This document shows, piece by piece, positions 9,988 through 19,771 of a DNA stretch of 64,000 nucleotides; positions within the stretch are counted from its first letter, which is position 1; each line of letters opens with the position of its first letter. The notes below the pieces were generated by a model that saw nothing but the letters and a program-made list of their open reading frames with translations, was not told the DNA's origin and did not search any database. Source of the stretch: Aliivibrio fischeri ATCC 7744 = JCM 18803 = DSM 507 (GTDB taxonomy: Bacteria > Pseudomonadota > Gammaproteobacteria > Enterobacterales > Vibrionaceae); the NCBI RefSeq assembly GCF_023983475.1, contig NZ_CP092712.1, positions 310,001-374,000 on the forward strand, in the 5' to 3' direction. Position numbers and translations under genes: made by a program.

Positions 9988-11070
9988 ATGAGTTATATGA
10001 AAGCGGCCACAGCGCAGATTGATATGTCTGCACTTGCCCACAATTTGCAAAAGATTAAGCAACAAGCGCCAAGCAGTAAATTACTGGCTGTTGTAAAAGC
10101 AAATGGGTATGGCCACGGATTGCTGAATATCGCCAAAGGTGCGCAAGGAGCCGATGCATTTGGTGTCGCTCGTATTGAAGAAGCGCTACAGCTTCGAGCT
10201 GGCGGTATTGTGAAACCTATTTTATTACTTGAAGGGTTCTACTCTGCTGGTGACTTACCTATTTTGGTGACTAATAACATTCAAACAGCTATTCATTGTA
10301 AAGAGCAGTTAGAAGCATTAGAAAGCACCGATTTAGAATTTCCAGTCGTTGCTTGGTTAAAAGTAGATTCAGGTATGCACCGTTTAGGTATTCGCCCTGA
10401 AGAGTTTCAAGAGTATGTTGATAGACTACATGCTTGTAAGAATGTAGCTAAACCTTTGCGCTATATGAGCCACTTTGGCTGTGCGGATGAACTTGATAGT
10501 TCAACGACAACAGAGCAAATCGATACCTTTATGTCGCTAACAAAAGGGTGTCAGGGAGAGCGTTCTCTTGCTGCATCTGCAGGCTTATTAGCTTGGCCTG
10601 ATAGTCGTTTAGATTGGGTACGACCTGGCATTATTATGTATGGTGTTTCACCATTTTCAGAACAATCAGCACAAGAATTGGGTTATTTACCTACGATGAC
10701 CCTTACCTCTCATTTGATCGCTGTTCGTGATGTAAAAGCGGGTGAAAGTGTTGGTTATGGGGCAATGTGGACCAGCGAACGTGATACCAAAATTGGGGTT
10801 ATTGCGATTGGTTATGGTGATGGGTACCCTCGCACAGCTCCAAATGGTACGCCAGTGTTAGTTAATGGGCGTAAAGTTCCTATTGCGGGTCGAGTGTCTA
10901 TGGATATGTTGACCGTTGATTTGGGTCCGGACGCTCAAGATAAAGTGGGAGATGAAGCCATTTTATGGGGACGAGATCTTCCTTCTGAAGAAGTCGCAGA
11001 GCATATTGGAACTATTGCCTACGAATTAGTGACTAAATTAACATCACGTGTGCAAATGCAATACACCTAA
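9988..11070 (+). CDS. alr: alanine racemase (PLP-dependent)
   Basis: Alr interconverts L- and D-alanine for peptidoglycan. The 360-residue protein has the PLP-lysine motif [13 protein letters not shown] (Lys37) and the second catalytic tyrosine in [20 protein letters not shown] is the family's C-terminal substrate-site motif. AAGG seven bases upstream supports ATG 9988, although a second ATG at residue 4 is possible. It follows dnaB by 12 bases and its TAA overlaps the ATG of the next gene by one base, so translation of the barrel protein is probably coupled to it. Confidence 0.97.
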   Translation: MSYMKAATAQIDMSALAHNLQKIKQQAPSSKLLAVVKANGYGHGLLNIAKGAQGADAFGVARIEEALQLRAGGIVKPILLLEGFYSAGDLPILVTNNIQTAIHCKEQLEALESTDLEFPVVAWLKVDSGMHRLGIRPEEFQEYVDRLHACKNVAKPLRYMSHFGCADELDSSTTTEQIDTFMSLTKGCQGERSLAASAGLLAWPDSRLDWVRPGIIMYGVSPFSEQSAQELGYLPTMTLTSHLIAVRDVKAGESVGYGAMWTSERDTKIGVIAIGYGDGYPRTAPNGTPVLVNGRKVPIAGRVSMDMLTVDLGPDAQDKVGDEAILWGRDLPSEEVAEHIGTIAYELVTKLTSRVQMQYT

Positions 11071-12287
11071 TGAGAGTCTTCTTGAATTCATTTTCTTTTA
11101 AAAGCGCTACTGGTTTAGCGCTTTTTCTTATTTCTAACTTGGCTTTTTCAGAAAGCGATATTTGGCCAACGTCTTTACCCGAAACCGCTGCCGTCCCTTT
11201 TATGTACTCATCAGATAGCTTGGGGACTACCATAGGCGCTGCGGGTGTAATGAAAGGCGTTGGGCAACCTCAAGCAACATTGTTTGCCGCTGGTTTGTAT
11301 TCCAGTAAAGGCTCTTATCTAACTTACTTATCAGCAAATAACTTTCAAATTAGTCATTCATGGTTAGTTGGAGCTAATGCTTATAACGCCAGTTTTAAAG
11401 ACATGGATTATCATCTTGGTGCTGCGGGTACTAATGATTCGTTGCCAGAACAAGAGGTGTTTACGGACAGTGTTGAGGCTCAATATCATTTAATTGCACA
11501 ATATGTCTTGCCTATTGGTAATGGGGAAAGTCTTGGGGCAAGAGCTGCGTATCAACCAGAACGAAAAATTAAGGGATTTAACCCTCTTGATAGCGGTGTG
11601 TCGAGTATAGAATTAAGTCCATTTTATTATTCTCGTGAATTGTCTGATGTCGCCGGATGGAATGAACCTGAATCGAATTGGGGTATGAAGGTTCATTTTG
11701 ATTGGGATAATCGAAATAGTGTTCGAAACACTACGCATGGTTCTCGCACTGAATTAGATTTTACTTATTCACCAGAAGCGAGTTCACAGCAAGAGTGGTG
11801 GACGTGGGAGTTCCAACAAAGTGCCTTTTTTGATTTAGGCAGTTTAGGTGATGTGATCAATAAACAAGTTTTGGCTTTAGATATGTATATTGCAGACACG
11901 CCTAGTTGGGATGAGCAGCATCAACCTCCTGAATACGCAGGCATAAAGTTGGGTGGGTTATATCGATTAAGAAGTTTTGGTGGTGGACGCTTTCATGGAC
12001 GATCTGCTGTGCATTACTCTGCAGAATATCGTGTTATGCCTGATTGGCAGCCTTTAGAAGAATGGCCTATCTTTAATCTTTATGATGTACCTTGGTGGCA
12101 GTGGGTCGCTTTTGTTGATGCCGGACGTGTGGCAGATGAATTCTCTTTATCGACACTTCATAGTGATATGAAATGGAGCGCTGGCGGTGCTATTCGTTTT
12201 CAGGTTGAAGGAATTGTTGTTAGAACTGAAATGGCGTGGGGTAATGAAGAAAGCCAATTTAGAGTGATGATAAATCAGCCTTTCTAG
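11070..12287 (+). CDS. BamA/TamA-family outer membrane barrel without POTRA domains
   Basis: A 405-residue exported protein. The N-terminus has a signal peptide ending near NLAFSES, and the rest looks like the C-terminal 'surface antigen' barrel of the Omp85 superfamily: GSRTELDFTYSP, LGGLYRLRSFGGGRFHGRSAVHYSAEYR (the RSFGGGRF segment resembles the G-x-x-x-R-G/F region), WVAFVDAGRVAD, and a C-terminal Phe after RVMINQ. There is no room for POTRA repeats, unlike BamA, TamA or FhaC. The gene overlaps alr by one base. Such stand-alone barrels are seen in other vibrios, but their cargo or role is not known to me. Envelope assembly or lipid traffic would be a guess. Confidence 0.75.
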   Translation: MRVFLNSFSFKSATGLALFLISNLAFSESDIWPTSLPETAAVPFMYSSDSLGTTIGAAGVMKGVGQPQATLFAAGLYSSKGSYLTYLSANNFQISHSWLVGANAYNASFKDMDYHLGAAGTNDSLPEQEVFTDSVEAQYHLIAQYVLPIGNGESLGARAAYQPERKIKGFNPLDSGVSSIELSPFYYSRELSDVAGWNEPESNWGMKVHFDWDNRNSVRNTTHGSRTELDFTYSPEASSQQEWWTWEFQQSAFFDLGSLGDVINKQVLALDMYIADTPSWDEQHQPPEYAGIKLGGLYRLRSFGGGRFHGRSAVHYSAEYRVMPDWQPLEEWPIFNLYDVPWWQWVAFVDAGRVADEFSLSTLHSDMKWSAGGAIRFQVEGIVVRTEMAWGNEESQFRVMINQPF

Positions 12288-12501
12288 ATATTTATGAGAA
12301 AAATGAAGTGAACTCTAGTGTTCTTTCATTTGGATTGGGATAATGTTCACTAATAAAAGTTTTAATGTGACCTAACTCAAAAAGGGTGAGCGTAGTTTTG
12401 GTCATAATAAATAAAGTTCACCAATTTTTAGATTCGTATAAACGGGGAGTTCTTAGTTAAGACTTTGGACTTACAAGCATATTACACAGGATATTTTTAC
12501 C

Positions 12502-14154
12502 ATGTTAAAAAACATCAACCCAACAGAAACTCAAGCTTGGGCAGACTTAACAGCGCACTTTGAAACAGCACAAGATTTTAATTTATCAGATTTATTTGCT
12601 GCTGATGCACAACGTTTCGATAAGTTTTCAGCAACGTTTGGCCAAGATATTTTAGTCGATTTTTCTAAAAACTTAATTACTGAAGAAACAATGAAGAAGT
12701 TGTTTGCACTTGCTGAGCAAACAGAATTATCTTCAGCAATTACAGCGATGTTCAGTGGTGAAAAAATCAATAAAACTGAAGGTCGTTCAGTGCTTCATAC
12801 TGCACTTCGTAACCGTAGTAACACACCAGTAATGGTTGATGGTGAAGATGTAATGCCTGCAGTAAATGCAGTATTAGAAAAAATGAAAGGCTTCACAGAG
12901 CGTCTAATTTCTGGTGAGTGGAAAGGTTACACAGGTAAAGAAATTACTGATATCGTAAATATCGGTATCGGCGGTTCAGACCTTGGTCCATACATGGTTT
13001 CAGAAGCTCTAGCACCATACAAAACTCGTCTAAATATGCACTTTGTTTCTAACGTAGATGGTACGCACATTGTTGAAACACTGAAGCCGTTAAACCCAGA
13101 GACGACGTTATTCTTAATCGCTTCTAAGACGTTCACAACTCAAGAAACAATGACGAACGCACACAGTGCTCGTGATTGGTTCCTTGCTGAAGCTGGCGAT
13201 CAAGCACACGTTGCTAAACACTTTGCAGCACTATCAACAAACGCACAATCTGTGTCTGAGTTTGGTATTGATACTGACAATATGTTTGAATTCTGGGATT
13301 GGGTTGGTGGTCGTTACTCTCTATGGTCAGCTATCGGTCTTTCTATCGCATTAGCGATTGGTTTTGATAACTTTATTGAGTTGTTAGAAGGTGCTCATGA
13401 AGTAGATAAGCACTTCGCTGAAACCGACCTTGAAAATAATGTACCTGTTATCTTAGCGTTAATCGGCCTATGGTATAACAATTTCCACGGTGCTGAATCT
13501 GAATCGATTCTTCCATACGACCAATACTTACACCGTTTTGCTGCGTACTTCCAACAAGGCAACATGGAATCAAATGGTAAGTGTGTTGATCGTAATGGTA
13601 ATCCTGTTGATTACCAAACAGGTCCAATTATTTGGGGTGAACCAGGTACAAATGGTCAACATGCGTTCTACCAATTAATTCACCAAGGTACAAAACTTAT
13701 CCCTTGTGATTTTATTGCTCCTGCAATTAGCCACAACCAAGTAGGCGATCATCATCAAAAACTGATGTCTAACTTCTTCGCACAAACTGAAGCGTTAGCA
13801 TTTGGTAAAACAGAAGAGACTGTGAAAGCTGAATTTGCTGCTGCAGGTAAAACAGAAGCGGAAGTCGCTGAGCTAGTACCATTTAAAGTATTTGAAGGTA
13901 ACCGTCCAACGAACTCAATTCTTGTTAAACAAGTTACTCCTAAAACACTAGGTAACCTTATCGCAATGTACGAACACAAAATTTTCGTTCAAGGTGTGAT
14001 TTGGAACATCTTCAGCTTCGATCAATGGGGTGTAGAGCTTGGTAAGCAACTGGCTAACCAAATTCTTCCTGAACTAGCTGATGAAAAAGCAGTAACGTCT
14101 CACGACAGTTCAACAAACGGTTTAATCAACGCATTTAAAGCGTTTCAAGCTTAA
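12502..14154 (+). CDS. pgi: glucose-6-phosphate isomerase
   Basis: Pgi interconverts glucose 6-phosphate and fructose 6-phosphate in glycolysis and gluconeogenesis. The 550-residue length matches the E. coli enzyme (549). Family signatures are intact: [18 protein letters not shown] in the centre, [13 protein letters not shown], the [16 protein letters not shown] segment, and the C-terminal [20 protein letters not shown] signature with its catalytic region. Codon use is highly biased, consistent with high expression. The gene stands alone, with a terminator at 14178-14204. The 214 bases upstream contain a weak inverted repeat (AGTGAAC...GTTCACT) of unknown meaning. Confidence 0.98.
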   Translation: MLKNINPTETQAWADLTAHFETAQDFNLSDLFAADAQRFDKFSATFGQDILVDFSKNLITEETMKKLFALAEQTELSSAITAMFSGEKINKTEGRSVLHTALRNRSNTPVMVDGEDVMPAVNAVLEKMKGFTERLISGEWKGYTGKEITDIVNIGIGGSDLGPYMVSEALAPYKTRLNMHFVSNVDGTHIVETLKPLNPETTLFLIASKTFTTQETMTNAHSARDWFLAEAGDQAHVAKHFAALSTNAQSVSEFGIDTDNMFEFWDWVGGRYSLWSAIGLSIALAIGFDNFIELLEGAHEVDKHFAETDLENNVPVILALIGLWYNNFHGAESESILPYDQYLHRFAAYFQQGNMESNGKCVDRNGNPVDYQTGPIIWGEPGTNGQHAFYQLIHQGTKLIPCDFIAPAISHNQVGDHHQKLMSNFFAQTEALAFGKTEETVKAEFAAAGKTEAEVAELVPFKVFEGNRPTNSILVKQVTPKTLGNLIAMYEHKIFVQGVIWNIFSFDQWGVELGKQLANQILPELADEKAVTSHDSSTNGLINAFKAFQA

Positions 14155-14177
14155 TTATATTTGTTGATGTGTTATTG

Positions 14178-14204
14178 AAAGAGCTGACTTCGGTCGGCTC
14201 TTTT
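14178..14204 (+). terminator. rho-independent terminator of pgi
   Basis: Stem GAGCTGAC / GTCGGCTC with a TTCG tetraloop, flanked by AAA and followed by TTTT, 24 bases after the pgi stop codon. Confidence 0.85.
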
Positions 14205-14210
14205 GTATTT

Positions 14211-14372
14211 ATACCAATCCACATAAATATTTGATCATTCTTGCTTGTTAAAATCGATTATAGCTGCGTTATAAATTTTGTAATTAGAGCCACTAGTTAC
14301 TGCAATTTATGCCTTGCTTTAATCGATTTTTCCTACGCAATTATCTGATCAACTACTTATCCGGATTGGTAT
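14211..14372. repeat. 162-bp imperfect inverted-repeat element (MITE-like)
   Basis: The element begins ATACCAATCC and ends GGATTGGTAT, a perfect 10-bp terminal inverted repeat. Symmetry continues inward: TGATCA at 14232-14237 and 14346-14351, AAAATCGATTA at 14250-14260 with its complement at 14320-14330, and ATAAATT at 14271-14277 with its complement at 14304-14310. The whole element could fold as one long hairpin. It has no coding capacity. The structure is that of a non-autonomous miniature element or a large REP-type repeat. I see no other copy in this window, and the name of the family is not known to me. Confidence 0.7.
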
Positions 14373-14394
14373 TATTTATCGATATTACAGGCAA

Positions 14395-14424
14395 TAAAAA
14401 AGGTTGATACCTAAATATCAACCT
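14395..14424 (-). terminator. rho-independent terminator downstream of the cheX-like gene
   Basis: On the minus strand a stem AGGTTGAT / ATCAACCT (14424-14417 with 14408-14401) is followed by six T. It lies beyond the tandem 7-bp repeat, so that repeat would be transcribed in the 3' untranslated region of the cheX-like mRNA. Confidence 0.75.
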
Positions 14425-14432
14425 CTATCATT

Positions 14433-14502
14433 CTAGTCCCTAGTCCCTAGTCCCTAGTCCCTAGTCCCTAGTCCCTAGTCCCTAGTCCCTAGTCCCTAGT
14501 CC
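14433..14502. repeat. tandem repeat, ten copies of CTAGTCC
   Basis: Ten perfect head-to-tail copies of the 7-bp unit CTAGTCC occupy 70 bases, ending three bases from the stop codon of the cheX-like gene. The unit contains CTAG, a tetranucleotide that is usually rare in gamma-proteobacteria. The array lies between that stop and the terminator. Such arrays often vary in copy number between strains by slippage. Confidence 0.95.
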
Positions 14503-14505
14503 TTA

Positions 14506-14967
14506 TTACTCAAAACAGATTTCAATAAACGCATTACCCCATTCAGAAGCAAATGGCATGATAATTATCGCCCCTTCACATTTATGAGTAATGGTATGGC
14601 CTTTACCTGATACAACGATAGGCGTTGCCATATTAAATTCAAAACCACTTTCAGAAAGAATGCGCTTTGCACCACCAGTAACCATATTGGTAATTTCACC
14701 AACCATGTCAGTCACTTCTTCATTAATGCTGTTTGGGCGTTCACCCAACATGTTTTGCATTACTTGTAGAGCAAGTTGCTCATCAAAAGTAATCGACATT
14801 GAACCTTTACTTTGAGGGCCAACCATACCTATTAGACCTGATACATCACCACGGGCAATTTCATCTTTTTTGATACGAGGCTTTTGAGGTTTTAAGTCCA
14901 TTGATGCCATCGTTTTAATAACATTCATAAATGAAGCTAAGAATGGGTTTACAAATTCAGCGCGCAT
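14506..14967 (-). CDS. CheX-like chemotaxis protein (probable CheY-P phosphatase family)
   Basis: A 153-residue cytosolic protein of the CheC/CheX family, whose members dephosphorylate CheY-P or related receivers. The NEEVTDMVGEITNMVTGGAK helix (residues about 82-101) contains the ExxN active-site pair typical of the family. KGSMSITFDEQLALQVMQNMLGE precedes it, as in CheX. The C-terminus ends in a beta-strand (EWGNAFIEICFE) of the kind used for CheX dimerisation. It stands alone, away from any flagellar or chemotaxis genes. Its partner receiver is not evident here. The 3' end abuts the 7-bp tandem repeat. Confidence 0.78.
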   Translation of the reverse strand: MRAEFVNPFLASFMNVIKTMASMDLKPQKPRIKKDEIARGDVSGLIGMVGPQSKGSMSITFDEQLALQVMQNMLGERPNSINEEVTDMVGEITNMVTGGAKRILSESGFEFNMATPIVVSGKGHTITHKCEGAIIIMPFASEWGNAFIEICFE

Positions 14968-14994
14968 GGTGAGTGATGTCCTTTAAATATTATT

Positions 14995-15444
14995 TTAATT
15001 TTTCTTATTGTTACTTAAACAAGTCTTGCAAGTGCCATGAGTTTCAACAATATGGTTCTCAACTGAAAAGCCGATTTGTTCAGCATGCTTAGTTAGCTGC
15101 TTAGTAATATCATTATCATGGAATTCAACAACGTCATCGCAAGTTCGACAGATGAAAAGTTGTGAGAAATGAGCGTGTTCACCGATCACACAGCAAGAAA
15201 TATAGCTATTTATTGATTCGACCTTATGCACAAAACCTTGAGTGACCAAAAAATCTAATGCTCGATAGATGGTTGGCGGCTTTGCTTGGGGTTCTATTTG
15301 TTTTAATTGTTCTAATAGATCATAAGCACTGATCGCCCCCTGATGAGTCACAATCAGCTCTAAAACAGTTAATCGTTGTGGAGTTAACCTTACTCCACGT
15401 TGTTGGCATAGCAGCTCAACCTTTTGTTTTTGTGTACGATTCAA
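14995..15444 (-). CDS. zur: zinc uptake regulator Zur (Fur family)
   Basis: Zur is a zinc-responsive repressor of zinc-import genes. The 149-residue protein shows the Fur-family winged helix (RLTPQRLTVLELI; AKPPTIYRALDFLVTQGFVHKVES, very close to E. coli Zur) and two structural zinc Cys pairs, CRTC (residues about 100-103) and CKTC near the C-terminus. The start is TTG at 15444: an in-frame stop lies just upstream and this start gives the length expected from E. coli. The ribosome site is weak. It is followed by a cheX-like gene on the same strand and faces dusA divergently, as zur and dusA are neighbours in E. coli. A strong Zur box exists at 38374-38396. Confidence 0.93.
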   Translation of the reverse strand: MNRTQKQKVELLCQQRGVRLTPQRLTVLELIVTHQGAISAYDLLEQLKQIEPQAKPPTIYRALDFLVTQGFVHKVESINSYISCCVIGEHAHFSQLFICRTCDDVVEFHDNDITKQLTKHAEQIGFSVENHIVETHGTCKTCLSNNKKN

Positions 15445-15623
15445 TGAAAATATGTCTTATTTTTTGAACAAGTTGAGGAGTTTAACATAACTCTCGTTAT
15501 TTTTTATCCACTATTTAGAGAATTATTATTTGTTATGTGAGTTGCCTAATAGAGTTTATGGGATGGTTGTTTGTGTTCTTATTATGTTAGAATTGAGGCC
15601 TTGATCACTGAAAGAATTAACCT

Positions 15624-16610
15624 ATGAGCTCTTATCCACTACAACGTTTTTCTGTTGCCCCTATGCTTGATTGGACAGATCGTCACTGTCGTTACTTCCA
15701 TCGTCAATTATCTGAGCATGCGCTTTTATATACTGAGATGGTAACTACTGGTGCGATCATTCATGGTAAAGGTGATTTTCTTGCGTATAACGAAGAAGAG
15801 CACCCAGTAGCCTTACAACTAGGCGGTTCAAACGTTAAAGATTTAGTTCATTGCGCAAAATTAGCAGCAGAACGTGGTTACGATGAAGTAAACCTAAATG
15901 TGGGTTGTCCATCAGATCGAGTGCAAAATGGTCGTTTTGGTGCTTGTTTAATGGCTGAACCAGACTTAGTAGCTGAATGTGTCGCTGAAATGAAAGCGGT
16001 TGTTGATATTCCTGTAACGGTAAAAACCCGTATTGGTATTGATGACCAAGACAGCTATGAGTTTTTAACTAAGTTTGTTTCAACAGTTCATGAAAAGGGC
16101 GGTTGTGATCAATTTACTATTCATGCTCGTAAAGCATGGTTAAGTGGTTTAAGCCCGAAAGAAAACCGCGAGATCCCACCTCTTGATTACCCACGTGCGT
16201 ATCAAATCAAGAAAGATTTCCCACAATTAATTATTGCGGTTAATGGTGGTATTAAAACATTAGCGGAAGCAAAAGAGCATTTAGCGCATTTAGACGGTGT
16301 GATGATTGGACGTGAAGCTTACCAAAGCCCGTATTTATTAGCGGAAGTTGATCAACAACTTTTTGGTAGTGACAAGCCAATTAAAAAGCGTCGTGAAATT
16401 GTTGAGTCTATGTACCCATATATAGAACGCCAGTTAGAGAATGGAGCTTACTTAGGCCATATTACTCGTCATATGTTAGGTCTATTCCAAAGCATGCCGG
16501 GTGCGAGACAATGGCGTCGTTATATCAGCGAAAATGCGCATAAGCCAGGAGCTGGCATTGAAGTGGTAGAAACGGCTCTTGCTAAAATTCCTTCTGAATT
16601 AGATGTATAG
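15624..16610 (+). CDS. dusA: tRNA-dihydrouridine(20/20a) synthase
   Basis: DusA reduces uridines 20 and 20a in the D-loop of tRNAs with FMN and NADPH. The 328-residue length is typical. [17 protein letters not shown] at the N-terminus is the DusA-type FMN-binding start, [19 protein letters not shown] carries the catalytic cysteine, [10 protein letters not shown] and the [20 protein letters not shown] segment are family-specific, and AVNGGI and [13 protein letters not shown] bind the FMN phosphate. The 5' end of dusA is a known integration site for mobile elements, but no insertion or attachment duplication is visible here. It is transcribed away from zur. Confidence 0.96.
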   Translation: MSSYPLQRFSVAPMLDWTDRHCRYFHRQLSEHALLYTEMVTTGAIIHGKGDFLAYNEEEHPVALQLGGSNVKDLVHCAKLAAERGYDEVNLNVGCPSDRVQNGRFGACLMAEPDLVAECVAEMKAVVDIPVTVKTRIGIDDQDSYEFLTKFVSTVHEKGGCDQFTIHARKAWLSGLSPKENREIPPLDYPRAYQIKKDFPQLIIAVNGGIKTLAEAKEHLAHLDGVMIGREAYQSPYLLAEVDQQLFGSDKPIKKRREIVESMYPYIERQLENGAYLGHITRHMLGLFQSMPGARQWRRYISENAHKPGAGIEVVETALAKIPSELDV

Positions 16611-16728
16611 ATTTTAGTCGCTCTGTCGATAAATTAAGTTAGATACGTAAAAGAAGAGTATATAAATAAACCAAATCGTTTATTATTACTTCATATGAAC
16701 CAAATAGCGTCGCAAATGGAGACTACGC

Positions 16729-17430
16729 ATGAACAAACTATCCCTCGCCACTGTTGTTGCTTCTGCTGCCTTAGTTATGGCAGTACCTGCACATTCAGCA
16801 GAGAAGGAATTTACAACTAAAGTTGCTATTGATGCGTGGTTCCCTGATGGAAAAGTTGGTTCTAAAGACGGAGCGGTAAGAGATAATGATGTTGATGCAT
16901 CACAAGCTTTCTCTATTGCTTTTGAACATCCATACCCAATTTTACCTAATGTAAAAGTACGTTATACACCAGTAAAAGCGGATCGTTTTGAATACGACCA
17001 AATTGACTACACCGGTTACTATAAATTATTAGAGACTGATGGTTTGCAATTTGATGTGGGTTTAACACTAACTCAATTTGCAAACGGTGAATTTAATAAA
17101 GGTGGTTCTGTTTCTACTGATCCTGCCCAACCTGCAAACCAGAGTTTTAGTGAAACAGCAATAAACATGTATGCAGATGCATCGATGCACATTCCAAACA
17201 CAAACTTCCATATTTTTGGTCAGTATGATTTTGGTAGCAGCAGTGACACTCGTACAATGGATGGTCAAGCTGGTGTGAAATACATTCTTCCTGTTGATGC
17301 TGTCGATGTTGAATTCAAACTTGGTTATCGCGTAATGGATCATGAGTTTGGTTATTTTGAAGGTTTTGATAGTGATCAAGCAAACGTCATGGTTGATGGC
17401 TGGTTTGGTGGCTTATCATTTGATTTCTAA
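16729..17430 (+). CDS. TIGR04219-family outer membrane beta-barrel protein
   Basis: A 233-residue exported protein with a clear signal peptide (cleavage near PAHSA-EKEF). The mature part is a small barrel with strands such as FSIAFEHPYPILPNVKVRYTPV, YTGYYKLLETDGLQFDVGLTL and HIFGQYDFGSSSDTRT, and ends in a C-terminal aromatic (GGLSFDF). The pattern matches the TIGR04219 family found in vibrios and relatives; its function is not known. It is monocistronic, with its own terminator at 17461-17493. Confidence 0.78.
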   Translation: MNKLSLATVVASAALVMAVPAHSAEKEFTTKVAIDAWFPDGKVGSKDGAVRDNDVDASQAFSIAFEHPYPILPNVKVRYTPVKADRFEYDQIDYTGYYKLLETDGLQFDVGLTLTQFANGEFNKGGSVSTDPAQPANQSFSETAINMYADASMHIPNTNFHIFGQYDFGSSSDTRTMDGQAGVKYILPVDAVDVEFKLGYRVMDHEFGYFEGFDSDQANVMVDGWFGGLSFDF

Positions 17431-17460
17431 TCGATAAAAACATACGAATTATTTTTAAGA

Positions 17461-17493
17461 TAGCGATTCAGGTGACTGAATCGCTATTTTTTT
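17461..17493 (+). terminator. rho-independent terminator
   Basis: Perfect 10-bp stem TAGCGATTCA / TGAATCGCTA with a six-base loop followed by seven T, 30 bases after the TIGR04219 gene. Confidence 0.9.
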
Positions 17494-17590
17494 ATTTTAA
17501 ATTTGCTCAAATTACGTTTATTGACCATGCTTATAAAGTGGATACTGCCATAAGTTGTGTTATGGCTGTTGTCGTAAGAAGGATGCCGTT

Positions 17591-17821
17591 ATGACCACTT
17601 TAAGTGAATTAAAATTAATGTATCAAGAAGATCAATTGGTTGAAGCAGTAATAGAACCCGTTATTGTTGAAGACTCTTGGATCGTTGAGTTTCGCCATGT
17701 CCGTGGTGGTCTGGTTTTATTAACGGATTTAAAAGGAGGAGAGGTGAAATATCGTGATTTAGAAGCGGCCTCAAAGAGCGCATTGGCTGTTGGTTTTAGT
17801 CAGGTAAGAATCAACGAATAA
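17591..17821 (+). CDS. conserved small protein of unknown function
   Basis: A 76-residue acidic protein, MTTLSELKLMYQEDQLVEAV at its start, with alternating predicted strands (WIVEFRHVRGGLVLLTD) and a C-terminal helix (DLEAASKSALAVGFSQVRINE). I chose ATG 17591 because AAGGA at 17579-17583 is well placed; an earlier in-frame ATG would add 12 Cys/Lys-rich residues without such a site. It has no signal peptide or membrane segment. I do not recognise its function. It lies 135 bases before cysJ on the same strand. Confidence 0.65.
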   Translation: MTTLSELKLMYQEDQLVEAVIEPVIVEDSWIVEFRHVRGGLVLLTDLKGGEVKYRDLEAASKSALAVGFSQVRINE

Positions 17822-17956
17822 ACGATAAAAGTCATCCCATTAACGCAAAGCAACCATTTCTTTCTTCCAAAAAGTTATAAAACATACTTATCTATTCTTT
17901 CTTGTTATAGAAAATTCTCGCTAATCTAACATGACGCAATGAATAGGGATGTCGTC

Positions 17957-19771
17957 ATGTTATTAAAGGAACTCTCCGCACTCGCTAGTCCACTTAATGA
18001 CCAACAAATAGGTCAGTTACAGCAAGCAGCTTCTGAATTATCACCACAGCAATTGGCGTGGGTCAGTGGCTACTTCTGGGGGATAAGCCAAACATCAGGT
18101 GCAACACAACCAATCAATCAAGCTGCCGCAGCGGTATCAAACCAACCTGCTGGTAAGTTATCTATTATTTTTGCCTCTCAAACCGGTAATGCCAAAGGCG
18201 TTGCTGAAGCATTAAAAGAAGAAGCGGCAGCGGCTGGTATTGCTGTTGAGCTTTTTGATGCCAGTGACTACAAAGGTAAAAACCTCGCGAAAGAGACTCA
18301 TGTCATTATTGTCGCTTCAACAAATGGTGAAGGTGAAGCGCCTGATAATGCCATTGAGTTACATGAATTTTTACAATCGAAAAAAGCACCTAAGCTCGAT
18401 AATTTACATTATGGTGTTATTGGATTAGGGGATTCAAGTTATGAGTTTTTCTGCCAAACAGGTAAAGATTTTGATGCCTTCTTATCAAAACAAGGGGCAA
18501 CACCGTTTATTGAACGTGTTGATCTTGATGTTGATTATGAAGCTCCGGCTGCAGAGTGGCGAAAGCAAGCACTTGATAAAGTAAAAGAGGCATTAGCTTC
18601 TGAAGCACAAAGTGCGCAAGTGGTTCAGCTTCCTGTTGGACAAGCCGCTCATACCTCTCAATACTCAAAACAAAATCCGTATACCGCTACGCTATTAACC
18701 AGCCAAAAAATCACAGGGCGAGATTCAGGTAAAGATGTTCGTCATATCGAAATTGATTTAGATGGTTCAGGATTAACTTATCAACCGGGTGATGCTCTTG
18801 GTGTGTGGTTTGAAAATAGCCCAGAGCTCGCTTCAGCAATTTTGAAGCAAGTCGGTTTAACGGGTGATGAAGCGGTTGAGGTGGATGGTGATTCAATATC
18901 GCTTCAAAAAGCGTTGGTTGAAAAATATGAAATCACCTCAGCAAATCCGCAATTAGTGACTCAATATGCTGAGTTGTCAGGCAGTAAAAAGTTAGAAAAG
19001 CTAGCAACAGATAAAGATAAGCTTCGCCAGTATTCAGGGAATACTCAAGTGATTGATGTATTGTCTGAGAAAAAGGCAAAACTCACCGCAGAGCAACTGG
19101 TTGGTTTGCTTCGTCGCTTAACTCCTCGTCTATATTCTATTGCATCAAGTCAGTCTGAAGTCGATGAAGAAGTGCATTTGACGGTAGGGGTTGTGGAGTA
19201 TCAACAAGGAGATGAAACACGTTTTGGTGGTGCATCTAGCTTTTTATCTCATCGCTTAGAAGAAGGCGATGATGTGAAAGTATTTGTTGAACACAATAAC
19301 AATTTCAAATTACCTCAAGATGATAATGCCCCAGTGATAATGATTGGACCAGGTACAGGTATTGCCCCATTCCGCTCATTTGTACAAGAGCGTGATAACC
19401 GTGATGCAGAAGGTAAAAACTGGTTATTCTTTGGTGATAGAACGTTTACTCAAGATTTTTTATATCAGGTGGAGTGGCAGAAATACCTTAAATCGGGAAT
19501 TGTGAATCAGCTTGATGTTGCTTTTAGTCGTGATCAACAAGAAAAAGTGTATGTACAACACCGAATCTTAGAGCATGCCGCACAAGTATGGCAGTGGCTG
19601 CAAGATGGGGCGTATATCTATGTATGTGGTGACGCAACTCGTATGGCGAAAGACGTACACGAAGCATTGATTTGCGTTGTAGAGCAACATGGACAGAAAA
19701 CGAGAGAAGAAGCAGAGCAATTTGTAAATGAGCTGCGTAAGGCAAAACGTTATCAAAGGGATGTGTACTAA
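17957..19771 (+). CDS. cysJ: sulfite reductase [NADPH] flavoprotein alpha subunit
   Basis: CysJ passes electrons from NADPH via FAD and FMN to CysI, which reduces sulfite to sulfide in cysteine synthesis. The protein has an N-terminal flavodoxin domain ([19 protein letters not shown]; then [13 protein letters not shown] and [14 protein letters not shown]), an FAD domain ([20 protein letters not shown]) and a C-terminal NADPH domain ([33 protein letters not shown], ending in the conserved aromatic DVY). I prefer ATG 17957 (604 residues; AGGGA seven bases upstream) to the in-frame ATG at 17939, which has no ribosome site. It overlaps cysI by one base. Confidence 0.97.
   Translation: MLLKELSALASPLNDQQIGQLQQAASELSPQQLAWVSGYFWGISQTSGATQPINQAAAAVSNQPAGKLSIIFASQTGNAKGVAEALKEEAAAAGIAVELFDASDYKGKNLAKETHVIIVASTNGEGEAPDNAIELHEFLQSKKAPKLDNLHYGVIGLGDSSYEFFCQTGKDFDAFLSKQGATPFIERVDLDVDYEAPAAEWRKQALDKVKEALASEAQSAQVVQLPVGQAAHTSQYSKQNPYTATLLTSQKITGRDSGKDVRHIEIDLDGSGLTYQPGDALGVWFENSPELASAILKQVGLTGDEAVEVDGDSISLQKALVEKYEITSANPQLVTQYAELSGSKKLEKLATDKDKLRQYSGNTQVIDVLSEKKAKLTAEQLVGLLRRLTPRLYSIASSQSEVDEEVHLTVGVVEYQQGDETRFGGASSFLSHRLEEGDDVKVFVEHNNNFKLPQDDNAPVIMIGPGTGIAPFRSFVQERDNRDAEGKNWLFFGDRTFTQDFLYQVEWQKYLKSGIVNQLDVAFSRDQQEKVYVQHRILEHAAQVWQWLQDGAYIYVCGDATRMAKDVHEALICVVEQHGQKTREEAEQFVNELRKAKRYQRDVY

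Noticed and set aside
14433-14502. Possible CRISPR array
   Set aside because: The units are contiguous 7-mers without spacers and there are no cas genes in the window.
15445-15700. Genomic island or prophage attachment at the 5' end of dusA
   Set aside because: No integrase, no flanking duplication and normal neighbours (zur and the TIGR04219 gene) were seen.
17939-17941. Upstream ATG as the cysJ start
   Set aside because: It lacks a ribosome site, whereas ATG 17957 has AGGGA at proper spacing.
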